From Flavobacterium tistrianum (GTDB taxonomy: Bacteria; Bacteroidota; Bacteroidia; Flavobacteriales; Flavobacteriaceae): a stretch of DNA of 64,000 nucleotides. Positions 17,929 to 27,324 of the stretch are shown piece by piece; within the stretch, counting starts at the first letter, position 1, and each line of letters begins with the position of its first letter. The notes beneath the pieces are model-generated. The model ran no database searches, had not been told where the DNA came from, and saw only the letters and a program-made list of their open reading frames with translations. Location: positions 1-64,000 of the forward strand of contig NZ_QJRH01000058.1 of NCBI RefSeq assembly GCF_003254545.1, written 5' to 3'. A program made the translations under genes and the position numbers.

Positions 17929-18792
17929 ATGAAAAAATCTTTTTTAATAGTTATTTCTATAGTTTTATTAGCTTGCCAGAAACAATCCAGTTCTGATTTA
18001 AAAGAACTTTATTCGCTTCCGAAAAAATTAAAAGAAGTTTCTGGAATTACGTATTTTCCTGAAACGCAAACACTTTATACGTTGGAAGACAGCGGAAATA
18101 AAAATGCTATTTACGCTATTGATTCTAAAGGAAAATTGGCCAAAACCATTATAATTTCAAACGCTACAAATGTCGATTGGGAAGATATTACAAAAGATAA
18201 AGCTGGAAATATCTATATAGGAGATTTTGGAAATAATGATAACGAAAGAAGAGATTTGTGTATTTATAAAGTGGCAAAAAATCAACTGAATAATGATGTA
18301 GCTAAAGCTGAATATAAAATTTCATTTTCATACCCAGAACAAAAAGAATTTCCGCCAAAGAAAAAGGAAATGTTCTACGATGTTGAAGGTTTCTTCGAAC
18401 AAGGCGGTTATTTCTATCTTTTTACCAAAAACAGAAGTAAAGGTTTTGATGGAACAGCTTTTATCTACAAAATCAAAAATGCTGCAGGAACTCAAAAAGC
18501 AGTTAAAATTGGAGAATTTAAAACTTGCAATAATTATAATCATTGTGTTTTGACAAGTGCCACAATAAGCCCCGACGGAAAAAAAGTTGCTTTATTAAGT
18601 CATGATAAAGTTCTTTTGTTTAAAGGATTTAAAGGAGATTTATTTCACAAAGGAACTAAAACTGAAATAAACTTGAACCACTTCTCACAAAAAGAAGCCA
18701 TCGTTTTTAAAGACAATAACACCTTACTTATAGCCGACGAAAAAACTAATAAAATAGGAGGGAAGGTTTATGAGTTTGTTCTAAGTCGCTAA
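17929..18792 (+). CDS. SdiA-regulated-like lipoprotein
   Basis: The 287-residue product starts with a lipoprotein signal (VISIVLLACQK, Cys16). The body is beta-rich with repeated short motifs typical of a propeller (VSGITYFPETQTLYTLEDSG, WEDITKDKAGNIYIGDFGNN, VEGFFEQGGYFYLFTKN). It matches the SdiA-regulated (YjiK-like) pattern in feel, but no catalytic residue is identifiable. The last codon and the TAA stop fall in the first unit of an octamer repeat (GTCGCTAAGG), so the end of the gene has merged with that repeat. Confidence 0.7.
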   Translation: MKKSFLIVISIVLLACQKQSSSDLKELYSLPKKLKEVSGITYFPETQTLYTLEDSGNKNAIYAIDSKGKLAKTIIISNATNVDWEDITKDKAGNIYIGDFGNNDNERRDLCIYKVAKNQLNNDVAKAEYKISFSYPEQKEFPPKKKEMFYDVEGFFEQGGYFYLFTKNRSKGFDGTAFIYKIKNAAGTQKAVKIGEFKTCNNYNHCVLTSATISPDGKKVALLSHDKVLLFKGFKGDLFHKGTKTEINLNHFSQKEAIVFKDNNTLLIADEKTNKIGGKVYEFVLSR

Positions 18793-18935
18793 GGTTCGAA
18801 GGTACTGAGGTGTTAAGAAAAATAGCCACGAATTCACGAATGATTTAATTTAAATTCGTGAATTCGTGGCTATTTTTTTTAACTCAAAGTAGAGAAAACC
18901 TTAGAATCTTAGCATCTCAGTATCTCAGTGCCTTT
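18788..18935. repeat. Octamer (WDAG-NNNC) hairpin with nested CACGAATT palindrome
   Basis: The left arm (18788-18817) reads TAAGGTTC-GAAGGTAC-TGAGGTGT-TAAG in 8-base steps. The right arm (18897-18935) is the complementary type (TTAGAATC, TTAGCATC, TCAGTATC, TCAGTGCC). Between them, 18821-18873 is a complete CACGAATT palindrome (AATAGCCACGAATTCACGAA and complement, 12-base loop). The repeat touches the stop codons of both flanking convergent genes. Confidence 0.88.
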
Positions 18936-18936
18936 T

Positions 18937-21900
18937 TTAAAAACTATATGCCGCCCCAAAAATCAATCTTCCAACTTCGTCTGGAGATTTGAAATATGAG
19001 ATTCTTGCTGTAATAATGTTTATAGCATTCAGCCAAAGTCCGCCGCCGTAATCTTGGTGCCATTTTCGTGATTCTTCGCCATCAAGCCAAACTCTACCGT
19101 AGTCAAAACCACCTAAAATACCATAAGTAAAAGGAACAATCGTTTTGCGGATTTTTCCAATGCTTAAACGTAAATCTGAACTTTGAGAAAAATATGAACT
19201 TCCTAAGAAACGTTCGTTTCTATAACCTCGCAAATCGGTGTCACCTCCCAGAGAAGCACCTTGATAGAATTCGTAATTATTGTTAAAAATAGCCTTTCCT
19301 TTAAGGTAAGTAGCTAATATCAATTTTCCGTTGTGATCAATCTTATGCGTAAAACCTAAAATACTTTCAAGAGTTGGGAAATTCTTTTTTGTTTCGTCAA
19401 GATTTGTTGTCCAAGTTCCTGCAAGCATAAAATACATTCCTAATGTAGGTTTCGCAGCAAAATCAGAATTTTTGAATACGTACTTAACCTTTAAACTTCC
19501 GTAATTCTGACTATCAAATACATCTGGATTTACAATTCCTGGAATATTGATATATCTGTTTTCAGTATCTTCAACGGTCATTCTCTGGAAAATTGGTTGA
19601 ATGCTAAACTCACTTCCGTATCTTCCAACATGACGAATAGCGCCCGAAGCATTAAATTTTCTAATGCGAACACGGTTGTAATCCATTCCTAAATCATCAT
19701 TATATTGCGATTCATTTCCGTAACCAAAATAGTTCATCGCAAAATTTGGAGTCGTATATAATGATTCCACATCAATAACCCATTTACCTAATAAACCTGG
19801 GAAATGTGCGACATAATTAAACTCTAAACCGCCAGTAGCAAAATAGTAGAAGGCATTAAAAATATGTCTTTGCGTGTACGGATTTTGTTTGAAATTGTTA
19901 ACAGTATAATTTACGTTAACTCCAACTTTTACGCCATCATCCGGATTATATCCAATGTTTGGAAGTCCCGCAATTACATTGTATTTAGGTTTTTCATAGT
20001 TATAAGCATTCACATCATAATCGTCTGTAAGTTGTGTTTGCGTTTTCGAATCAAGATTGTATGTGTTCTCTTTTGATTTAAAATCGTAAACAATAACCTT
20101 TCTTCCATTTTCTATGTTGTAAGTATCATTATTCTGACCTCCAATCAAACGGATTTTAATGCGAGATTTTTCGTTTCCTTTTACTTCAAAAACATCATTA
20201 TCATCTAATCCGTAAATCCAAAGATTTTTGGTTTTATCATCGGTTACGTTTTTGGTATAAAGCAATTCATCGCCTTCTTTTTTGATTCTGAAAACCTGAA
20301 TTTCAATTCTTTTCTTTACATTATGATTTAAAACAAACTTATCTTTTTTGTCTGTTCCCGCAATCATAACGGTTTTATCTAAAACATCAGAATACTCGCG
20401 TGCATATTTCTGAAGATCTTTTTTTCTGCTTTTTAGTTTTGATTTGATTTCATCAACCGTTTCATCCTGAACTTCTTTCGGCATGTTTTTGAAAGCTAAA
20501 TCGATATCTGCATCTGTCAAATTTTCCTGAATGTATTTGGCTTGTTCAACCCATTCTTTTTCTCCAGCAGTTTTTAGAAATGCCAAATCCATTGGATAAG
20601 GTTCTCTTCCAAGCCATTTCACATTGATTCTGTCACCTTTAAAAGTTCGCATATGACGAAGAGGCGGCATATTCATTATAAGCGAAAGCAAAGCACCGTC
20701 GTATTTTACAAAAGCTTGATCACGGTCACGCGGAATAGGTCTGTAAATTACTTTTCCATCTTCTTTATATTCAGCCCAACGCCATTGATCATTATGACGA
20801 TCCCAATCTCCTAATAGAATATCAAACAAACGGGCTTTTATATATTCTTTTTCATCGACAGTATATTTTTCATCTTTATGAAGGTTCAGCATCATATCAT
20901 CGGTTCCGATGATGTTGCTTGGCTTTCCGAAATTTTTACCATCAAGATGATTATCTGCTGGTCTTTCTTCAACCATATATAATTGGTCTCCAAAACTTGC
21001 ATTAAATTCGCCTAAACCATTTTGCTTCGGAATATAGTATAAAATTGGATTAGTATGTCGAAGTCCAATTTGATCAGACATGCTTCCGATTGCGAAAGAA
21101 GAGTAAGGGTGAGAAGTCGTGTAAAAATCAAATAAGAAATCCTCGGCGTAGGTCTTTTCAAATTCATTCACCACATATTGATCTTTAAAAGCTACTGATT
21201 GTAAAAATGTTGTCGCACTTTTTTTCATAGCGCGCATCACGTACTCACGTCCTTGAGGATCTGACATTCTCAATGAAATTGACTGATGTCCTCCGCCTTC
21301 GCGAATTGGTTTCAATCCGCCTTTTAAAGTGTCAACCGTTGCAGTTGTAGCTTCAATAGGCATACTATAATATTTTCTATAATGCTGACCGAATAAAAAT
21401 CTATGAAACGCACTTTTTTGAGTCATTTTTGGAGAATAAATCGAAGTGGTAACCGTTGCAGGAAACTTGTTCGGAATATCTGAAGCCCAGTTAATTTCTT
21501 TGGCCTTTATAATTTCGCGTTCAAAAAGCAACTTTTCTTTGCCATTTTCATTTCCGTAAAAAGAAACTTTTGCATCTCCGCTTTTAAACATGGTTAGTGT
21601 CACATAACCATTTCCGCCATATGAAAAATCGTACGGACTAATAGCTCGCGCAGCTTCCGATTTTGATCCCGCACCGCTGATAATCTGCTGAATATTTTCT
21701 TTGCTGATATATTGTAGGTTATGATCGTGACCCGAAACTACAATTACATTTTTCTGCTTTTGCAGAAGCGTTTTAATTCTTTTAGTATAAATCGTATATT
21801 GTTTATTCTGGATATCCTGCGGATTTACGCCAGAAGTTTTTCGCAATAAATTAATGAATGAACCAATTATTGGAAGCGGAATTTTTTGCTCTAAAGGAAA

Positions 21901-22668
21901 TAATTGTTTTTCTAATGAAAATTGTCCACCATGTGTTCCGTTGCTTAATAGTGGATGATGAATCGCTAAAACAACTGTCTTTTCTTGATTTTTGTTTAGA
22001 AGACCTTCTAGCTCTTCAAAAAAGGCTTCTCTGGTTTTGATTTCGCAATTATCATTTATAGTTGGATGATCATTCCAATCTTCGAGAAACCATTCACTAT
22101 CAACAGCTATCAAAGTACTGGTGCTGTCAATTTTTACGTTTTCAATTGGACAGGATTTCCTTGGAAGAAAACTTTTTTTATCATTTAAATATTTTGTTAC
22201 AAAATCAGCCTGACGTTCTAGACCTTTGATACCGCTATACCAATCATGATTTCCTGGAATTACGATTGTTTTTCCTTTATAGCCTTCAGTCAATTTTAAT
22301 TGATTAGTCAGTTTGGTCTCTGCTAAAGCCTTGTCTTCTGGATGCTTATCACTAGGAAAGCCCTTCGGGTAAATGTTGTCACCTAAGAAAAGAAGCGTCG
22401 ATTTTTTACTCGCTTTCTTAAGTTTTTGATGCAGAAGTTCTAGCGTTTGTTGCGCCTGTTCTTCATCGGCATTTCCAGCATCGCCAACAAGGAAAAAAGT
22501 ATGTGCAATTTTTATGGTATCTGTTGCGTTTTCTGTTTCGTTGGCACTAACATTTTTTCCGTATTGAGGTTTGCGCGTTGCACAGGAATAAACGATGAAT
22601 AGTGCTATTATTGCTAATAAACAGTTTTTAATCTTAGCAATAAAATGATTATCCAAAAACAATTTCAT
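18937..22668 (-). CDS. Metallophosphoesterase / kinase-like / outer-membrane barrel fusion lipoprotein
   Basis: The product is 1243 residues with a lipoprotein signal (Cys29, VYSC). Residues 55-350 are a calcineurin-like phosphoesterase: GDAGN, GDNIY, PGNHDWY, IHHPL and SGHDHN supply the metal ligands. Residues about 450-690 are not in any family I can name but carry kinase-like motifs: a Gly-rich GGGHQS (458-463), YVMRAMKK (476-483), LLGDWDRHNDQW (618-629) and IPRDRDQAF (645-653). The C-terminal part, about 900-1243, is a BamA/TamA-like barrel ending in aromatic AYSF. The start is 26 bases from the divergent HD gene, so promoters must overlap coding sequence. Confidence 0.8.
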   Translation of the reverse strand: MKLFLDNHFIAKIKNCLLAIIALFIVYSCATRKPQYGKNVSANETENATDTIKIAHTFFLVGDAGNADEEQAQQTLELLHQKLKKASKKSTLLFLGDNIYPKGFPSDKHPEDKALAETKLTNQLKLTEGYKGKTIVIPGNHDWYSGIKGLERQADFVTKYLNDKKSFLPRKSCPIENVKIDSTSTLIAVDSEWFLEDWNDHPTINDNCEIKTREAFFEELEGLLNKNQEKTVVLAIHHPLLSNGTHGGQFSLEKQLFPLEQKIPLPIIGSFINLLRKTSGVNPQDIQNKQYTIYTKRIKTLLQKQKNVIVVSGHDHNLQYISKENIQQIISGAGSKSEAARAISPYDFSYGGNGYVTLTMFKSGDAKVSFYGNENGKEKLLFEREIIKAKEINWASDIPNKFPATVTTSIYSPKMTQKSAFHRFLFGQHYRKYYSMPIEATTATVDTLKGGLKPIREGGGHQSISLRMSDPQGREYVMRAMKKSATTFLQSVAFKDQYVVNEFEKTYAEDFLFDFYTTSHPYSSFAIGSMSDQIGLRHTNPILYYIPKQNGLGEFNASFGDQLYMVEERPADNHLDGKNFGKPSNIIGTDDMMLNLHKDEKYTVDEKEYIKARLFDILLGDWDRHNDQWRWAEYKEDGKVIYRPIPRDRDQAFVKYDGALLSLIMNMPPLRHMRTFKGDRINVKWLGREPYPMDLAFLKTAGEKEWVEQAKYIQENLTDADIDLAFKNMPKEVQDETVDEIKSKLKSRKKDLQKYAREYSDVLDKTVMIAGTDKKDKFVLNHNVKKRIEIQVFRIKKEGDELLYTKNVTDDKTKNLWIYGLDDNDVFEVKGNEKSRIKIRLIGGQNNDTYNIENGRKVIVYDFKSKENTYNLDSKTQTQLTDDYDVNAYNYEKPKYNVIAGLPNIGYNPDDGVKVGVNVNYTVNNFKQNPYTQRHIFNAFYYFATGGLEFNYVAHFPGLLGKWVIDVESLYTTPNFAMNYFGYGNESQYNDDLGMDYNRVRIRKFNASGAIRHVGRYGSEFSIQPIFQRMTVEDTENRYINIPGIVNPDVFDSQNYGSLKVKYVFKNSDFAAKPTLGMYFMLAGTWTTNLDETKKNFPTLESILGFTHKIDHNGKLILATYLKGKAIFNNNYEFYQGASLGGDTDLRGYRNERFLGSSYFSQSSDLRLSIGKIRKTIVPFTYGILGGFDYGRVWLDGEESRKWHQDYGGGLWLNAINIITARISYFKSPDEVGRLIFGAAYSF

Positions 22669-22694
22669 AATTTAGTGGTATAAAAATATTCTTT

Positions 22695-23882
22695 ATGAAT
22701 CTAATAGAACAATCCGAAGATTTCGTGAGTAATTTACTCAAAGATAAACTTTCTAATTTATATTCTTACCATAATTTTAATCATACTTTTACGGTTGTTA
22801 CAGCAGTTAAAGAACTTTGTAAAAAAGAAGATGTAAGCGGAGAGGATAAGGAAGCCCTTTTGGTTGCGGCATGGTTTCATGATAGTGGATACATTGAAGG
22901 ATATGAAAATCATGAAAAGAAGAGTACTGAAATTGCTGCTACCTTTCTGCGAGAAAAAGGAAAATCGGAAGAATTTATAGCTTTAGTTTCAAGTTTAATT
23001 CTGGCTACAGTCAAAGATTATGAACCTAGAACACACTTAGAAAAGATTATTCGTGATGCAGATTATGCCCATTTGATGGGAGCTGAATATGCCACAACTT
23101 GTGAATTATTGCGTTTGGAATTAAAAAACGCAGGAATTGTGAATTTCTCTAATGAGGAGTGGAGTAGAGAAAACCTCAATTTTTTATTAAATAAACACAG
23201 ATTTTATACAGATTATGCGTTGAGAAAATGGCAGCCTCTGAAAGAAAAAAATCTATTATTAATTCAAAAAAAAATAAATAAGCAGGAATTGAAAGCCGCC
23301 GCAGCACTCGAAGAAGAAAATAAGAAGAAAGAGAAAGCTGAAAAAGCTGAAAAACCAGATCGCGGAATTGATACTTTATTTCGTGTCACTCTCGGAAATC
23401 ATACGCGTTTAAGCGGTATTGCAGATAGCAAGGCCAATATTTTACTGTCGGTAAATGCCATTATTATTTCTATTGCTTTATCATCGATTATTCCGAAACT
23501 AGATAGTCCAAAAAATGCACATTTAGTTGTACCAACGTTTATTATGCTAATGTCGAGTGTAATTACGATTATTTTTGCGATTCTTTCTACACGCCCAAAA
23601 GTAACCTCTGGATTTTTTACGCGTGATGATGTAGAAGCTAAAAAAGTGAATTTAATGTTTTTTGGAAATTTCTACAAAATGCCTCTCGAAGATTATGATT
23701 GGGCAATGAATGAAATGATGAAAGACCGTGATTATCTGTATTCAACCATGATCAAAGATTTGTATTATCTTGGATTGGTTTTACAACGAAAGTATAATTT
23801 ACTCCGAATTGCCTACAACTTTTTTATGTTCGGAATAATCATAACGGTGATTGCGTTTGTGATTGCTTTTAAGTCTATTTAA
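22695..23882 (+). CDS. HD phosphohydrolase fused to a Pycsar-effector-like membrane domain (DUF5706)
   Basis: A 395-residue fusion. Residues 20-180 form an HD domain with His30 (HNFNHT), the His62-Asp63 pair (WFHDSGY), His73 and Asp121 (IIRDADY), the metal ligands of a phosphohydrolase. A charged linker (190-222) follows. Residues 223-395 match the DUF5706/PycTM type: RVTLGNHTRLSGIADSKANI, then hydrophobic helices near 250-266 and 279-298, and a third at the C-terminus. In Pycsar, a membrane effector of this type responds to cCMP or cUMP from a partner cyclase. No cyclase is visible nearby. The HD half might instead degrade a nucleotide signal. That is inference. Confidence 0.75.
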   Translation: MNLIEQSEDFVSNLLKDKLSNLYSYHNFNHTFTVVTAVKELCKKEDVSGEDKEALLVAAWFHDSGYIEGYENHEKKSTEIAATFLREKGKSEEFIALVSSLILATVKDYEPRTHLEKIIRDADYAHLMGAEYATTCELLRLELKNAGIVNFSNEEWSRENLNFLLNKHRFYTDYALRKWQPLKEKNLLLIQKKINKQELKAAAALEEENKKKEKAEKAEKPDRGIDTLFRVTLGNHTRLSGIADSKANILLSVNAIIISIALSSIIPKLDSPKNAHLVVPTFIMLMSSVITIIFAILSTRPKVTSGFFTRDDVEAKKVNLMFFGNFYKMPLEDYDWAMNEMMKDRDYLYSTMIKDLYYLGLVLQRKYNLLRIAYNFFMFGIIITVIAFVIAFKSI

Positions 23883-23890
23883 AGCTAATT

Positions 23891-23932
23891 AACTTTGTCA
23901 AAGTTTCAAACTTTGACAAAGTTTTTAAACGT
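23891..23932. repeat. Inverted repeat with ACTTTG/CAAAGT arms
   Basis: AACTTTGTCAAAGTTTCAAA is followed by CTTTGACAAAGTTTT, forming overlapping palindromes. It lies 10 bases past the HD-gene stop and could also terminate transcription in the plus direction. Confidence 0.7.
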
Positions 23933-23940
23933 TAAGTTGT

Positions 23941-23969
23941 AAAAAAAAGCTCAACTATTTAGTTGAGCT
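23941..23969 (-). terminator. Terminator overlapping the GAF gene stop codon
   Basis: On the minus strand AGCTCAACT and AGTTGAGCT form a 9-bp stem with a 4-base loop, followed by eight T residues. The 5' arm encodes the last residues of the GAF protein and the stop codon lies in the loop. Confidence 0.88.
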
Positions 23970-26328
23970 CATCTAGTAAATCTTGATAAGTTATTTTTTT
24001 AATTCCTGGGTTCGAATTATTGTTGATTACTTTCACGCGAATCGCTCTCAAACCAGAAACTCCCTGAAGATCTTCAACTTCAAATTGCTCTATTGAAGGT
24101 TCAAGAACTTTTTTGTGCTGTAGATATTTAATGTATTTTAAATATTCTGCTTCCTCACTATTTTGAGAATATACAATTGTGATTTTCTCTTTTTCAGTAA
24201 TTCTTTCGTTTGTTCCTTTAATATGCGATTTGTCAATTCGTTTTTTAACGACTTCATATCTCGCATTATAAGTTCCGTCAACATCAAAACGTTTTTCGTC
24301 CATTCTGAAACGGATAGAAAGCGCAGAACTGAAAACCAGAATCAATGAAGTAACATCCAATTCGTAAGGAAGAGATTCTTTGAGTTCGTGGTGTTCTAGT
24401 TCCATTTCGCATAAAGTCTGCAATTGCCATAAACGAAGATTATGCAAATACATAATATCGAATGGTTTTGTTGGCGAAATCGAAGCTCCGATGTATAAAT
24501 TATGTTCAACACCATCTGTTTTAAAGCGCTCGTAATAATGCGGATAAATCTGCTGAGCTTCAACTTGTTTTCTATCTAAAACCGTTGCCAATCTTTTATT
24601 GATGATCGACATGGCATTGTCAAACTTCTTTCTTTCCTGATAAAACATTCCTGTTTTTTCATCCAGACTATCAAAGTACAATTGCTCTAACTTTTCAGAT
24701 TTAGGATTGCTTTTAGTGTTTTTCAGTATCGGATGAATTTCTTCTTCGATATAGCGCTGTATATGTTGCTCGGTATCTGCTTTTAATGGATAATCCAATT
24801 CGCTTCGAAGCGACTCTAATTCAAATTTTCTTTGTTCCAGAAGAACTAGATTGGAGTTTTCTTCTTGGTTATCAAAAATTTCCATAAGAGCTGTCAGCTG
24901 ACTTTTCAAATCAATTTTTACCGTTTCATTACGATGCTCAGAAGAACCTTTAATATCAATTTGTCCATACAGCGGATATACATTTTTAAAAACAATTTCT
25001 TTAAAAATATAATCTTTAGTATGATTCATATTTTGAAAATAATTCTGCGATTCTCTTTTAAATTTCCAGTACACACTTGGGTGAATCGTAGTGTATTCAC
25101 GCTGAATAATCGCTTCAATTTGATGTTGCATATCGGTATTGTAACGATCGATCGTATCAGTTAAATATGGCAGAACCAAATCTAGTTTTGTTGCATTCAC
25201 GCTGTTCAAATCTCGAGGGTTTTCTGAAACCAGTTCGACAACACCCAATAAATGGCCACTTTTAATGACCGGAGCGAAAATACAGCTCTGAATTCCTTGC
25301 ACTAATAAATGTTCGCCAAGTCTTTTGTTTGTTGATTCCTCAGTAAACTTGCTGACGTTTGAAATTACAAAAGGTTCTTTTTTATCTAATAGATTTTCAA
25401 AAGAGCATCCAAAAAAAGCATTTTTGCAATCTACTTCTTGATCGGCAGAAAGCAAAAAGCTCTTCATCTGATTTTCGTATTTGGCTGGCCTCATAAATTT
25501 CTCTTCCTCAGGATTATAAATAATAAATCCAACTTTCAAATTTGGAAGATTAAAAATTGACTGAAAAATATTAGAAACTTCCTGATCTGTGGCAACTGTT
25601 TTTGGACCAGGTTTTAACAAACTGCTTTTCAATATAGAAATAGCACTTTCTGTTGTTGCATCAAACAAAGAAACAATTCCGAAACCTCTTAAAATCCAGC
25701 TTCCTTTTGGGAATTTAGATTTCCATAAAGCGATATCATTATAATTATCTAATAATTGGTCAATATCTTCTTGAGTTAGCGGAATAGCGTTTTCAGTCGG
25801 AGTAATTTCCATGAAATCCGCATTATACAAAATGCGATAATGTTTTTCAATTCCATTTTCATCTGGAATATCATAGAAAAATGGCTGATTGAAATCAACA
25901 TGCTGTTTGTAATAACTGCTCAAAATCAAACAGCAGTTATTGATGTAGAATTGATGGTCGCTAAAGTCACGAATTTCCATATAAAATTCGTCTCCCGCAT
26001 TTTTCAAGATTTTCTTAAAACGCTCTGTATAATTAAAAGAGATATTTTGAAATGGAACCGTAACCGCTTTTATTTCATTGTGCGTCAATGCAGTCGGAAA
26101 TAAATCGGCTAAAATATTTTTAATTAAAGCTTCATTGTTTTTGATAACTGAATAATCCTGGATTCCAGTCCTAAGTTCCGGAATTAGTTCAATTTGTTCT
26201 AAAATCGCTTTGGCATAATTTGATCGGTAATCAACATCTGATTTAGCAATTTCTTCAAAAGATTCAATAAGCTTATGAAATGAAATTATAGTGGTAAAAG
26301 GACTTTCTTTAAAAAATTGAATATCCAT
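23959..26328 (-). CDS. Large GAF-domain protein
   Basis: A 789-residue cytosolic protein. One GAF-like domain is visible at about 225-395 (VGFIIYNPEEEKFMRP, EPFVISNVSKF, GIQSCIFAPVIKSGHLLGVV then ELVSENPRDLNSV). The N-terminal 200 residues and the long C-terminal half (predicted helical, with EKLEQLYFDSL and repeated basic stretches) match no family I can name. No output domain such as a kinase or cyclase is present. It is convergent with the HD-DUF5706 gene and separated from it by a terminator. The first ATG is used. Confidence 0.75.
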   Translation of the reverse strand: MDIQFFKESPFTTIISFHKLIESFEEIAKSDVDYRSNYAKAILEQIELIPELRTGIQDYSVIKNNEALIKNILADLFPTALTHNEIKAVTVPFQNISFNYTERFKKILKNAGDEFYMEIRDFSDHQFYINNCCLILSSYYKQHVDFNQPFFYDIPDENGIEKHYRILYNADFMEITPTENAIPLTQEDIDQLLDNYNDIALWKSKFPKGSWILRGFGIVSLFDATTESAISILKSSLLKPGPKTVATDQEVSNIFQSIFNLPNLKVGFIIYNPEEEKFMRPAKYENQMKSFLLSADQEVDCKNAFFGCSFENLLDKKEPFVISNVSKFTEESTNKRLGEHLLVQGIQSCIFAPVIKSGHLLGVVELVSENPRDLNSVNATKLDLVLPYLTDTIDRYNTDMQHQIEAIIQREYTTIHPSVYWKFKRESQNYFQNMNHTKDYIFKEIVFKNVYPLYGQIDIKGSSEHRNETVKIDLKSQLTALMEIFDNQEENSNLVLLEQRKFELESLRSELDYPLKADTEQHIQRYIEEEIHPILKNTKSNPKSEKLEQLYFDSLDEKTGMFYQERKKFDNAMSIINKRLATVLDRKQVEAQQIYPHYYERFKTDGVEHNLYIGASISPTKPFDIMYLHNLRLWQLQTLCEMELEHHELKESLPYELDVTSLILVFSSALSIRFRMDEKRFDVDGTYNARYEVVKKRIDKSHIKGTNERITEKEKITIVYSQNSEEAEYLKYIKYLQHKKVLEPSIEQFEVEDLQGVSGLRAIRVKVINNNSNPGIKKITYQDLLDELN

Positions 26329-26475
26329 CTGAGTTATTTTTTAATGCAAAATTAAGCATAAATTAAGAATGTCCGACATTTTGCGATTTCTTTCGCTTAT
26401 AGTGAAATAACGGATTGCCTATTAAATAAAGACATTAAAAAGGAGAATTTTTGTTTTAACAAAAAATTAACACTA

Positions 26476-26512
26476 ATAATAACGGAACGATCGTTCCGTT
26501 ATTATATCTTTG
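26476..26512 (+). promoter_or_regulatory. 30-bp palindromic TetR operator and promoter of the SDR gene
   Basis: Bases 26476-26505 are a perfect palindrome with core ACGGAACGATCGTTCCGT. It abuts TATCTTTG (26505-26512), the -7 element for the SDR gene 43 bases downstream. A related imperfect copy lies at 27325-27338 in front of the TetR gene. The arrangement suggests repression of both by that regulator. Confidence 0.85.
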
Positions 26513-26554
26513 TATCATAATAATTGAATAATCAATAACTTAAAAACAAATAAA

Positions 26555-27307
26555 ATGAAAAATTTAGAAAACAAAGTAGCAATCGTGACAGGTGGAAACA
26601 GCGGAATTGGATACGCAGCAGCAGCAGATTTAGCCGCAAAAGGAGCAAAAGTAATTGTAACAGGAAGAAATAAAGAAGCTTTGGCAAAAGCCGAAAAAGA
26701 ATTGAATGTTACAGGAATTGTGGCTGATCAATCTGATTTAAAATCAATCGATAATTTAGTTGAAGAAGTAAAAACAAAATTCGGAAAAGTAGATATTTTA
26801 TTTTTAAATGCAGGAATTGCAGCTTTTGCGCCAGTAGATTCTGCTTCAGAAGATCATTACGATAGTATTATGAATGTCAATGTAAAAGGAGTTTATTTCA
26901 CCGTTCAAAAAGTGCTTCCTATTTTAAATGATGGTGGTTCAATTATCTTTAATACTTCTGTAAATGCTCATGTCGGAATGCCAAATTCTAGCGTTTATGC
27001 CGCAAGTAAAGCTGCTGTATTATCTTTAAATAAAGTTTTTGCTGTAGAATTGGCCTCAAGAAAAATTAGAGTAAACGCAGTTTCTCCTGGTCCGATTGAA
27101 ACACCTTTGTACGGAAAAGTTGGTTTAGAAAAAGAAGAAGTAGAAGGTTTAGGATCAGCTTTAGGCGAAAAGATTTTATTAAAACGTTTTGGACAATCTG
27201 CGGAAGTTGCAAAAACAGTTAGTTTCTTAGCTTCAGACGATGCTTCGTTTATTACTGGATCTGAAATTGTGGTTGATGGTGGACTTATCGTAAATAGCGT
27301 GCTATAA
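26555..27307 (+). CDS. SDR family oxidoreductase
   Basis: A 250-residue classic short-chain dehydrogenase. The cofactor motif is TGGNSGIGYA (about 12-21), NAG is at NAGIAAF, and the catalytic Ser and YxxxK are in the STSVN and YAASK region. The NADP-type basic residue TGRN follows beta-2. The C-terminal VDGGLIVN is typical of glucose-1-dehydrogenase-like members. The substrate is unknown. A TetR regulator follows 71 bases downstream, and both genes have matching operators, so the enzyme probably responds to a small-molecule inducer. Confidence 0.92.
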   Translation: MKNLENKVAIVTGGNSGIGYAAAADLAAKGAKVIVTGRNKEALAKAEKELNVTGIVADQSDLKSIDNLVEEVKTKFGKVDILFLNAGIAAFAPVDSASEDHYDSIMNVNVKGVYFTVQKVLPILNDGGSIIFNTSVNAHVGMPNSSVYAASKAAVLSLNKVFAVELASRKIRVNAVSPGPIETPLYGKVGLEKEEVEGLGSALGEKILLKRFGQSAEVAKTVSFLASDDASFITGSEIVVDGGLIVNSVL

Positions 27308-27324
27308 TTTTTTTAAATAATTCA

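Noticed and set aside
22695..26328. A complete Pycsar defence locus
   Set aside because: A PycTM-like domain is present but no pyrimidine cyclase; the GAF gene is convergent and separated by a terminator.
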